Source: Sulfurovum sp. (lineage in GTDB: Bacteria; Campylobacterota; Campylobacteria; Campylobacterales; Sulfurovaceae). Taken from it: a stretch of DNA of 6,762 nucleotides. A program made the translations under genes and the position numbers. Positions 1 to 5,945 of the stretch are shown one piece after another. The notes beneath the pieces were generated by a model. The model was not told the DNA's origin. It did not search any database and saw nothing but the letters and a program-made list of their open reading frames with translations. The stretch is from the NCBI GenBank assembly GCA_030634925.1, contig DAOVZV010000060.1:1-6762 (forward strand), given 5' to 3'. Position 1 is the first letter of the stretch, and the number at the start of each line of letters is the position of its first letter.

Positions 1-429
1 AAGCCACAAAATCCGTGGTAATGCACCCAATGCAAATGTCTGTCCTGATGATTGATAAAACTTCTCTTCTATACCATCGAAATTCTCTTTGAGATGTCTC
101 ACCTCTTTGTCTGCTCTAGCATCCACATTGGCAACCCCCCACAACGCATTACCCTCACTATCATAAAGCACTATGCCCTCTCGCATACTTGTAGCACTTA
201 GTGCCAATATATCCTTGCCTTGGAGATTGGCTTTGGTTAGAGACTCTTTGATACACTCTACTACCAATTTCCAATTGTTATCTACATCAAAACCCATACT
301 ATTAGGAACACCCTCTTCTCCTATATGAGTCCACTCTTTTTGGGATACAGATATTTCGACTCCCTTTGTATCAAAGATAACTGCTCTTATACTTCCTGTT
401 CCTGCATCTAGTGCCATTAGATATTGCAT
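1..429 (-). CDS. lsrK: Autoinducer-2 kinase (LsrK-type FGGY kinase), N-terminal 143 residues, runs off left edge
   Basis: FGGY-family carbohydrate kinase that in known systems phosphorylates the quorum-sensing signal AI-2 (DPD) in the cytoplasm after uptake. The visible part begins MQYLMALDAGTGSIRAVIFD, which is almost the same as the start of E. coli LsrK (YYLMALDAGTGSIRAVIFD) and carries the FGGY phosphate-binding loop. Further LsrK-like segments follow: SMREGIVLYD at about residues 84-93, ANVDARA at about 101-107, and SGQTFALGALPRILWL at the cut end. The start at 429 is chosen because AAGGAA lies about five bases upstream and the protein begins just before the conserved core; the E. coli protein has about ten extra N-terminal residues. 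About three quarters of the gene, including the C-terminal ATPase lobe, lies outside the window. Whether an lsr transporter or LsrR/F/G is adjacent cannot be seen. The family call is strong; AI-2 as the actual substrate is inferred from sequence identity. Confidence 0.9.
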   Translation of the reverse strand, partial: MQYLMALDAGTGSIRAVIFDTKGVEISVSQKEWTHIGEEGVPNSMGFDVDNNWKLVVECIKESLTKANLQGKDILALSATSMREGIVLYDSEGNALWGVANVDARADKEVRHLKENFDGIEEKFYQSSGQTFALGALPRILWL

Positions 430-442
430 TTTATTCCTTTGT

Positions 443-478
443 ATTATAAAATCTATAACTATTTTAGCTATAATTATA
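443..478. promoter_or_regulatory. Divergent promoter region with back-to-back -10 elements
   Basis: The sequence TATAATTATA at 469-478 is a perfect palindrome. It gives a consensus -10 box TATAAT on the plus strand (469-474) and another on the minus strand (478-473). A second minus-strand TATAAT lies at 448-443, but it is only 13 bases before the lsrK start and would leave almost no leader. The plus-strand box predicts a transcript starting near 481, at the AAGGAG of the zinc-ribbon gene. The minus-strand box at 478-473 would give lsrK a leader of roughly 35 bases. No convincing -35 boxes are seen, which is common for Campylobacterota sigma-70 promoters. The call rests on motifs only. Confidence 0.5.
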
Positions 479-480
479 TT

Positions 481-486
481 AAGGAG
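481..486 (+). promoter_or_regulatory. Ribosome binding site AAGGAG without a normal start codon behind it
   Basis: AAGGAG is a near-perfect Shine-Dalgarno sequence. The codon at the best spacing (six bases) is ATC at 493, in frame with the zinc-ribbon protein. No ATG, GTG or TTG in that frame lies between 427 and 519. This decides against the ATG at 424, which lies upstream of both the ribosome binding site and the likely promoter. Confidence 0.55.
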
Positions 487-492
487 TTCATC

Positions 493-765
493 ATCAATTC
501 ATTTTATCTATTAACTTTTATGTTTCTTATACTTTTTGGCTCGGTTTTTGTCTATATCCTCTATCTCAAAGAGAAAAAAGAGGAGCTAGATAGTATCAAA
601 AGGGGATTTTGTCCCAAGTGTAGTCAAGATAGTATAGAACTCACAGACCAGAGGTCATCAGGCTGTTCATCTCCCAAACTACTCTCTTTTGAGTGTATAG
701 AGTGTGGATATACCAATAGCTTCGCTGTAGAAAACAGTAGCTGTAGCAGTGGGAACTGCCGATAA
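493..765 (+). CDS. Small membrane-anchored zinc-ribbon protein, unknown function
   Basis: A protein of about 90 residues with one N-terminal membrane helix (core FYLLTFMFLILFGSVFVYIL), then a charged linker KEKKEE and a cytoplasmic or periplasmic zinc-ribbon-like domain. That domain has CPKC, a DQRSSGCSS stretch, CIEC, and a Cys-rich tail CSSGNC, giving two CxxC pairs suited to binding one metal ion. It resembles short 'DQRS-GCS' zinc-ribbon proteins I associate with Campylobacterota; no function is known to me. The start is uncertain. The longest frame begins with ATG at 424, but that overlaps the lsrK start and lies upstream of the promoter. The first ATG inside is at 520; it has no ribosome binding site and shortens the membrane helix. 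ATC at 493, six bases after AAGGAG, gives an INSFYLL start that fits best, so it is used here as a non-canonical start. The gene is followed 46 bases later by the globin gene on the same strand. Confidence 0.6.
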   Translation: MNSFYLLTFMFLILFGSVFVYILYLKEKKEELDSIKRGFCPKCSQDSIELTDQRSSGCSSPKLLSFECIECGYTNSFAVENSSCSSGNCR

Positions 766-774
766 ATTTATAGA

Positions 775-783
775 TGTTATACT
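775..783 (+). promoter_or_regulatory. Candidate extended -10 promoter for the globin gene
   Basis: TGTTATACT matches an extended -10 (TGnTATAAT) with one mismatch, about 28 bases before the globin ATG. No clear -35 is seen. It could give the globin and acyltransferase genes their own transcript apart from the upstream zinc-ribbon gene. Motif evidence only. Confidence 0.3.
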
Positions 784-811
784 TCACAACACAAACAAAA
801 GGACTTAAAAT

Positions 812-1273
812 ATGAAATTTTCTACCCTCGACCTAACTATATCTCCTTATCAATATAGGATTACCCCACCTGTAACAAAACCAAATCCCCAACTTCTAAC
901 TGATATAGGTGAACAGGGTATGCGAGATTTATTAGATAGAGTATATATGGAGCTATTTGATAGTTCTATCAATGATATATTTCCAAAAAATAGAGAAGAT
1001 ATGATAAAAGCAGGAGACAATACAGCAGACTTTTTCATACAGATTTGTGGAGGAGATGATTACTTTAGACAAAAAAATGGTTCTCCTCAGATGGTAGGAA
1101 GACATACATTTTTCAATATCACTCCAAAGGCTAGATTGGTATGGTTAGAGATATTTAGAGAGAGTATAGAACCTATCATCACAGAAAATCTATCATCAGA
1201 AGAAAATATCAAAAGCCTATGGAATTATATAGATATATTCTCTATGTGGATGGTAAATACCAAAGATGGATAG
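812..1273 (+). CDS. Group II-like truncated haemoglobin
   Basis: A 153-residue single-domain haem protein of the truncated globin family, expected to bind O2 or NO in the cytoplasm. Alignment by eye to mycobacterial trHbO gives the following. Tyr45 in DRVYMEL matches B10 Tyr and Phe57 in DIFP matches CD1. The FFIQICGGDDYF segment matches the YWGGPRTY region. His98 in VGRHTFF is the proximal F8 His, and Trp111 in LVWLEIF matches the G8 Trp typical of groups II and III. About 25 extra N-terminal residues (PPVTKPNPQLL) precede the globin fold; similar leaders occur in globins I recall from Campylobacterota. The start is supported by AAAAGGA at 797-803, eight bases ahead. It lies three bases upstream of the acyltransferase start, so the two are probably co-translated. 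Likely roles are NO detoxification or O2 handling, which is inference from the family. Confidence 0.85.
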   Translation: MKFSTLDLTISPYQYRITPPVTKPNPQLLTDIGEQGMRDLLDRVYMELFDSSINDIFPKNREDMIKAGDNTADFFIQICGGDDYFRQKNGSPQMVGRHTFFNITPKARLVWLEIFRESIEPIITENLSSEENIKSLWNYIDIFSMWMVNTKDG

Positions 1274-1276
1274 ATT

Positions 1277-1981
1277 ATGCACAAAACTAGATTAGACTCA
1301 CTAGATATATTTAGAGGTTGGGCTATATTATTTATGATAATATACCATTTTGGCTATGACCTCAATCTATTTGGCTATATATCAGTCAATCCCAACAATA
1401 ATATATGGTGGATAATACCTAGATATATCATCATATCTATATTTCTACTATCTATGGGAATGAGTCTAAAACTAGCTCACAAAGATAGTATCAACTGGAA
1501 GAAAGTAGCCAAAAGAACTGCTATATTATCAGTTGTATCTATCATAATCACTATATCTACATATATATCATTCCCTAGTTCATGGGTATATTTTGGGATA
1601 ATACACTTTATACTTATATCATCTTTGGTAGGACTGATATTTATAGCCTATCCTAGATTATCTATCTTTGCCATAGCATTTATATCTATAGGCTCGACTT
1701 TGGGATGGCTAAAGCTTCACTATATATATGTTTTTCTCAAAGCACCTCTACACTTACCTAGATACACACAAGACTTCGTACCATTTTTCCCTTGGTTTGG
1801 AGTAGTTTTATTGGGTATAGTTATCGTATCTTACGGATGGCACGAGAAGTTATTTACCAATAGACTATTAGATATAAGTAGATACGGAAGAGGAGTATTG
1901 GCATTTATGGGACGAAATGCCTTGGTGATATATCTAGTTCATTTGCCTATTATATTTGGTGTTTTTATGCTTTCTCGGTAG
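1277..1981 (+). CDS. DUF1624 / HGSNAT-like membrane acyltransferase
   Basis: A 234-residue polytopic membrane protein of the heparan-alpha-glucosaminide N-acetyltransferase-like family (DUF1624). It opens with the family motif R-x4-D-x2-RG (RLDSLDIFRG), followed in the first membrane helix by His24 in IIYHFGYD. About seven hydrophobic segments are visible (roughly residues 15-35, 45-66, 80-98, 104-124, 127-146, 168-186, 208-230). Other conserved-looking parts are YFGIIHF near 105-111, FVPFFPWFGVVLLG near 167-180 and the closing GRNALVIYLVHLP. Bacterial members have mostly unassigned substrates; transfer of acetyl to a sugar or glycan across the inner membrane is the family expectation. It starts three bases after the globin stop with only a weak GGAT-like ribosome site, so translational coupling is likely. 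Codon use is extreme: by hand about 28 ATA, 7 ATC and 1 ATT isoleucine codons. It ends just before the palindrome at 1985. Confidence 0.8.
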   Translation: MHKTRLDSLDIFRGWAILFMIIYHFGYDLNLFGYISVNPNNNIWWIIPRYIIISIFLLSMGMSLKLAHKDSINWKKVAKRTAILSVVSIIITISTYISFPSSWVYFGIIHFILISSLVGLIFIAYPRLSIFAIAFISIGSTLGWLKLHYIYVFLKAPLHLPRYTQDFVPFFPWFGVVLLGIVIVSYGWHEKLFTNRLLDISRYGRGVLAFMGRNALVIYLVHLPIIFGVFMLSR

Positions 1982-1984
1982 AAA

Positions 1985-2142
1985 TATGGTTAGGTACAAT
2001 GGCGTTAAGTTAAGGATTTTTATTAAATTTAGGTAGGTTCAACTTTATCGAACATGGTAGCATAATCGTGTTTTAGTAATCGTTCAATAAAGTCGAACCT
2101 ACAAGATTAGAGCTTAACTTAACACTATTGTACCTAACCATA
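1985..2142. repeat. 158-bp imperfect palindrome with two nested stems, MITE-like
   Basis: The outer arms 1985-2014 and 2113-2142 are inverted copies over 30 bases with two mismatches (ends TATGGTTAGGTACAAT and its complement). The inner arms 2033-2053 and 2082-2102 are inverted copies over 21 bases, also with two mismatches. The loop is 2054-2081, and unequal spacers (18 and 10 bases) separate the stems. It fills the gap between convergent genes, starting 3 bases after the acyltransferase stop and ending 39 bases from the AAA gene stop. There is no T-run after the stem on either strand, so it is not a standard intrinsic terminator, though the hairpin could still slow transcription or stabilise 3' ends. 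TA at both outer ends would fit a TA target duplication as made by IS630/Tc1-type elements. The mobile origin is inference; the inverted symmetry is directly visible. Confidence 0.8.
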
Positions 2143-2181
2143 AGGTTTCAAGGTAAATTACAAAGAAAGCTCAAATTAGGG

Positions 2182-3672
2182 TTATAGGTTATCATTTTTG
2201 CTCGCATTATTAACATCAAGCTTATCTAAAGTGGTTTTCAAACTCTCTATTTTATCTTTCAACGACACAGACATCGGTTTAGTATCTGCCAATTCATCTA
2301 AAATATTTTTAGTTCTTATCTCTTTCCACTCATTTATAAAAGCTTTTTCAATAGTATCTTTTATCACTGCTTCTATATCTGCACCACTATAACCTTGCGT
2401 TTCTTTTAGTAATTTAATCGTATCAATATTTTTATTCCATTTCTTTCGTTTTTTCAAATGAAGCTCAATGATATTTTTTCTCTCTTCATCATTTGGAAAA
2501 TCTACAAAAAATATCTCATCAAATCTACCTTTTCTTAAAAACTCTGGTGGTAAATTTGAAATATCATTTGAAGTTGCTACTACAAAAACAGAGCTTTTTT
2601 TCTCTTGCATCCAAGTTAAGAAATATCCAAAGAGTCTAGTTGTTACTTCATTTCCTCCTGCATCTCCTGCACCTGCAAATGCTTTTTCTATCTCATCTAT
2701 CCAAAGAACACAAGGACTAACGGCTTCTGCCATGCCTATGGCTCTTCTCATGTTTTCTTCACTCTCACCCACATACTTACCTAGAAGTTTTCCAATATCA
2801 AGCCTCAGAAGTGGTACATTAAAAAGTCTAGCCGTGGCTTTTGCTGTTAAACTTTTCCCACATCCTGGCATACCGACTATTAACATACCACTTGGTGTTT
2901 CTACTCCGAACTCTAAGGCACTTTCAAGATTATTAAATATTTTAGACTTATTATATAGCCATTTTTTTAAATTATCAAGACCACCAATATCATTAATACC
3001 CTCTTTAAAATTAAGTATCTCTATCATTCCCGATTTTTTGATAATTTGCTCTTTCTCTTCAAGTATAAGTTGTGTATCTTTTTTCTCAACCGTTCCACTT
3101 TTTTGATAGGCAAAATTTAAAATCTGAATTATCTCAAATTTACTAAAACCTTTTAAAGATAATGCTAACTCATTTACTAAATGTGTATCAATAGTTATCT
3201 TCATACTTTGTGAAAAATCATTGATAGTCTCTATTATCTTTGCTCTATTTGGGAGAGGTGTATCATAAACAGTTATAAGTTTTTCTAACTCTGTTGGTAT
3301 ATTTAATTTAGTAGCAACTATAAATATAGTGACATAATAATTATCTTCATAGATTGTTTTGAGTGCTATTGATTTTAAAAGAGATATTATCTTATGATTA
3401 TCTATTAAATTATGCACATCTTTTAAAACTAAATAGATAGGCTGTGTTTGTTCTGTTAAGAAAAGGTTTAAAAACTCTTCAAGAGTATAGGCAGTTTCTT
3501 GATTTTTTGTTTCAAAATTAACATATCCTAAACCCTCATTAAATTCATAAATTTTACTTTTTGAGGATAGTTCTTTTATGATATTATCAAATGAATTAAA
3601 ATCAAATGTAGGTATATATAGTATGGGTCTAAGTGCTTCAATGTAAGATGAAATTTTATCTACTGTGTTCAT
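2182..3672 (-). CDS. Ycf46-like AAA+ ATPase with degenerate N-terminal ATPase-like domain
   Basis: A 496-residue soluble protein, the last gene of a three-gene operon. The N-terminal part (1 to about 150) resembles the degenerate AAA domain of cyanobacterial/plastid Ycf46 proteins: ILYIPTFDFNS near 17-27, a Walker B-like LVLKDVHNLI at 81-90 and IPTELEKLITVYDTPLP at 125-141, but no Walker A. The C-terminal AAA domain is complete: GMPGCGKS Walker A (267-274), pore-loop-like GKYVGESEE (298-306, aromatic Tyr300), WIDEIEK Walker B (324-330, Asp326/Glu327), sensor 1 ATSND (366-370), arginine-finger region FLRKGRFDE with Arg380 and Arg383, and sensor 2 region GYSGADIEA (427-435). It should form a hexameric ATP-driven remodeller or unfoldase. 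The start at 3672 is three bases after the upstream stop, with only a weak GAAAG ribosome site, so coupling is likely. In cyanobacteria Ycf46 is linked to photosynthesis regulation, which cannot be its role here; the substrate is presumably a product of this operon. Confidence 0.85.
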   Translation of the reverse strand: MNTVDKISSYIEALRPILYIPTFDFNSFDNIIKELSSKSKIYEFNEGLGYVNFETKNQETAYTLEEFLNLFLTEQTQPIYLVLKDVHNLIDNHKIISLLKSIALKTIYEDNYYVTIFIVATKLNIPTELEKLITVYDTPLPNRAKIIETINDFSQSMKITIDTHLVNELALSLKGFSKFEIIQILNFAYQKSGTVEKKDTQLILEEKEQIIKKSGMIEILNFKEGINDIGGLDNLKKWLYNKSKIFNNLESALEFGVETPSGMLIVGMPGCGKSLTAKATARLFNVPLLRLDIGKLLGKYVGESEENMRRAIGMAEAVSPCVLWIDEIEKAFAGAGDAGGNEVTTRLFGYFLTWMQEKKSSVFVVATSNDISNLPPEFLRKGRFDEIFFVDFPNDEERKNIIELHLKKRKKWNKNIDTIKLLKETQGYSGADIEAVIKDTIEKAFINEWKEIRTKNILDELADTKPMSVSLKDKIESLKTTLDKLDVNNASKNDNL

Positions 3673-3675
3673 TAT

Positions 3676-4752
3676 TTATACTTTCATATATACTATTGAG
3701 TCATAGTCATTATTACTTTTATAAGCTAAACCATCTAAAATTAAAAAGTTTCCATTTATCTCTTCTGCTGATAACTCTTGTTTTAAGTCATTAGCACTTC
3801 TTATAAATGTACCATCAGGGATTGATAAAATCATCACTTTTATATCTGATGTTTCTAAATCTTTCCAATAAGAATCTGTAATACCTGTATAAAATTCTAA
3901 ATTATTTTTATTATTTATTTTAATATAATCAATGTAATCTGATGATGAATAAGAACTAAAATATAATTCATTAAAAGTTTTACCTATAGCATTATCTTTT
4001 GTAAATTCACTTTTTTCATTGTTCCTATGTTTGATTTTATCAATATATACCCAGTTGCTTGATTGATAAATATTTAAAATTTCTACTGGCTCATCACACA
4101 CTTTAATCCATTCATAGTTTGTATCTTTTTGATATCTTTGTTGTATCTTGATAAATGTAAGATTACTATATAAGTCTTTTTTGATTATCTCATTTTTCAT
4201 AAACCAATAACTTAATTTATCGTTCATCAAAATAGCATATATCATAAGTGGTGATTTTTCTTTGTATAACTCATAACTATCTTTATAATCAAGCTCAAAT
4301 AGTTTCAGATATTTATCACTTATCTCTTTTGAAGCTACTTTTAAAAATGCCATATTTTCTTTTTTTTCAATAATAGCTTCTATAAGTTCCTCATACTCTT
4401 TATGATATTTAGAAATTCCATTTTTTAAGTAACTATCTTTAAGATTGAAGTTTTTTAAATCTTTTTTTCTCTCTTCTTGAAATTCAAGTGAATAGATACT
4501 CTCTCTTATCTCTGCATCATCTTTTTTAATATCAAATATTTTGATAAGTTCTACTGTAATAGAACCCTCTTTTGTAATATTCTCAACTTTTTCTAAATAT
4601 TCATCAAAGCCACGAACTTTGAGCCATTTTTGAAGCAAACCATTTTCATATACTTCTAGTATATCATCTATGCAAAAATTATTTTGTAAAGTTTCTATAT
4701 CTCTTACTGGATTATCATCTAGTAAAAGATTAAATTTTATTGTTTTAGCCAT
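3676..4752 (-). CDS. Unknown protein, middle gene of AAA/glycine-zipper operon
   Basis: A 358-residue soluble protein with no signal peptide or membrane helix and no family I can name. Three parts are visible. A compact N-terminal module (about 1-60) runs from a beta-like TIKFNLLLDD through VRDIETLQNNFCIDDILEVY to GLLQKWLKVRGFDEYLEKV; this NGLL-x2-WLxVRG pattern seems familiar as a small N-terminal cap of other uncharacterised bacterial proteins, but I cannot give it a name. A charged helical middle follows (about 80-200, with HKEYEELIEAIIEKKENMAF and PLMIYAILMNDKLSYW). The C-terminal part (about 210-358) is richer in aromatic and beta residues, with ILSIPDGTFIRSANDL and ILDGLAYKS. The start is supported by AAAGGA about eight bases ahead. 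It sits 18 bases after the glycine-zipper gene and 3 bases before the AAA gene, so it probably acts with both, perhaps as adaptor or sensor. No catalytic motif is evident. Confidence 0.75.
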   Translation of the reverse strand: MAKTIKFNLLLDDNPVRDIETLQNNFCIDDILEVYENGLLQKWLKVRGFDEYLEKVENITKEGSITVELIKIFDIKKDDAEIRESIYSLEFQEERKKDLKNFNLKDSYLKNGISKYHKEYEELIEAIIEKKENMAFLKVASKEISDKYLKLFELDYKDSYELYKEKSPLMIYAILMNDKLSYWFMKNEIIKKDLYSNLTFIKIQQRYQKDTNYEWIKVCDEPVEILNIYQSSNWVYIDKIKHRNNEKSEFTKDNAIGKTFNELYFSSYSSSDYIDYIKINNKNNLEFYTGITDSYWKDLETSDIKVMILSIPDGTFIRSANDLKQELSAEEINGNFLILDGLAYKSNNDYDSIVYMKV

Positions 4753-4770
4753 TTTATTTTATCCTTTTTA

Positions 4771-5847
4771 TTAAAACCAAGAACATACACTATCCCAAGC
4801 TGAACTTACTACATTTCCTACACTTCTCGCTACCGATTTAACACCACTTACTACACTACTAGCAAGAGATTTGGCTACACTTGCTATCTTTTTTACACCT
4901 TTATTAATCAACCCACCAACAAAATTACCTGCAAACTTTCCAACAACAGTACCAATTGCTGTACCTGCTATTGTTCCAGCAGGTCCAAATATACTACCAA
5001 TAAAGCCACCAACTTTTCCACCTGCTACCCCACCATATTTTGTAGTAGCTGTAACAATAGCAGAATTTAAAATAGCTGTATTCCTATCTATTGTGTATTC
5101 AACTGCATCCATAGCATTAAGTTCACCGTTTGCTAATTTATAAGCAACTTTAGCAGATGTTACACCTTTATCAACTATCATACTTATCTCTTCGGGTGTT
5201 TTATCTTTTAAAGATGGTGGTAATAAATCTTTGTTTTTAGCTATTTCTGTAGCTACTGAAACGGCTGTTTTAAATTGCTTGTCATAATCAGAATCAAGCT
5301 TTGCTTCAAAATACTCTTTTACTGCTTTTATCTCTTTGTGTTTTGTATCAATTTCAAATTTACCATCTTCGTTGATTATAGCACCTAAAACAGTATTGTC
5401 TTTCAGTTGTCTACTAAAATCATCTATGATAACTTTTTTATTCAAATCTTTATATTTAGAATTTGGTAATTTTTTTGATAAATCTACAGTTTCATCAAAT
5501 ACCTCTACGAGCATATCATTATTTGATGTATCAAGACTTGTCTTAATCTCTTGTACAAATTTATCTTTAGCATCACTTGATAAATCTTTAACAACAATAT
5601 CTACTTTACTTTGTATCCATTGGGTTCTTGTCTTTCCTTCTTCTTTAGCTTTTTTCAAATCTTTATAGTTCTTATCAACTAACTCTATTGTGTCTGCAAT
5701 ATCCTCTACTAGTTGTTGTGATTGTTCTAAGTCTAGGTTTGTATTGTCTTCTATCGTTTTGGCTAAATTTTCTTTTATATCATCCGTAGATAAGATACTG
5801 GTACTTTTATCTACTATATCTTTAAATTCATTTTTGTTTTTGCTCAT
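4771..5847 (-). CDS. Glycine-zipper protein with amphipathic C-terminal tail, unknown function
   Basis: A 358-residue protein, first gene of the operon, without an N-terminal signal peptide. Residues 1 to about 260 are highly charged, mostly helical and rich in Lys, Asp and Glu. Residues 272-312 form a classic glycine zipper: GGVAGGKVGGFIGSIFG, then GTIAGTAIGTVVGKFAG and FVGGL, with small residues spaced to pack two membrane helices as a hairpin. The tail (about 317-358) alternates Val/Ala/Ser with Lys/Arg (KKIASVAKSLASSVV, SGVKSVARSVGNVV) and ends WDSVCSWF, suggesting a cationic amphipathic helix. Such zippers occur in membrane-inserting, oligomerising or pore-forming proteins, so a membrane-active role is likely but not shown. 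GAAAAGGAAAG just upstream gives a strong ribosome site for the start at 5847. Downstream genes encode an unknown protein and an AAA+ ATPase that could load, restrain or disassemble it. Confidence 0.8.
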   Translation of the reverse strand: MSKNKNEFKDIVDKSTSILSTDDIKENLAKTIEDNTNLDLEQSQQLVEDIADTIELVDKNYKDLKKAKEEGKTRTQWIQSKVDIVVKDLSSDAKDKFVQEIKTSLDTSNNDMLVEVFDETVDLSKKLPNSKYKDLNKKVIIDDFSRQLKDNTVLGAIINEDGKFEIDTKHKEIKAVKEYFEAKLDSDYDKQFKTAVSVATEIAKNKDLLPPSLKDKTPEEISMIVDKGVTSAKVAYKLANGELNAMDAVEYTIDRNTAILNSAIVTATTKYGGVAGGKVGGFIGSIFGPAGTIAGTAIGTVVGKFAGNFVGGLINKGVKKIASVAKSLASSVVSGVKSVARSVGNVVSSAWDSVCSWF

Positions 5848-5945
5848 TTCTTTCCTTTTCTAGTCTATTCTACATACAACTGTTGACTTGAATTGTAACC
5901 TCAGGGTCAGCTAACAAACCACTAATAATTACAACGCCTAACTCC

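Noticed and set aside
424..492. Extending the zinc-ribbon gene to the ATG at 424
   Set aside because: It would overlap the lsrK start, lie upstream of the likely promoter and ribosome site, and add a Tyr/Ile/Asn-rich stretch that looks like translated non-coding AT-rich DNA.
850..1038. Minus-strand open frame of 62 codons
   Set aside because: It lies wholly opposite the globin gene, has no ribosome site, and its product looks like an antisense translation.
1985..2142. Palindrome as an ordinary bidirectional intrinsic terminator
   Set aside because: No T-run follows the stems on either strand and the structure is far larger than usual, although a role at transcript ends is not excluded.
1982..2181. 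CRISPR repeat, tRNA or small RNA gene in the intergenic region
   Set aside because: The repeated units are two inverted pairs around one centre, not regularly spaced direct repeats, and no cloverleaf or known RNA motif was found.
2468..3106. Plus-strand open frame of 212 codons
   Set aside because: It is antisense to the AAA core domain, with Ser/Pro/Leu-rich low-complexity content; the minus-strand reading has complete Walker and sensor motifs.
4871..5143. Plus-strand open frame rich in Pro, Ala and Thr
   Set aside because: It is the antisense of the glycine-zipper codons (GGN read backwards gives Pro and Thr/Ala); no ribosome site.
5336..5668. Plus-strand open frame of 110 codons
   Set aside because: Antisense to the charged helical part of the glycine-zipper gene; no start signals.
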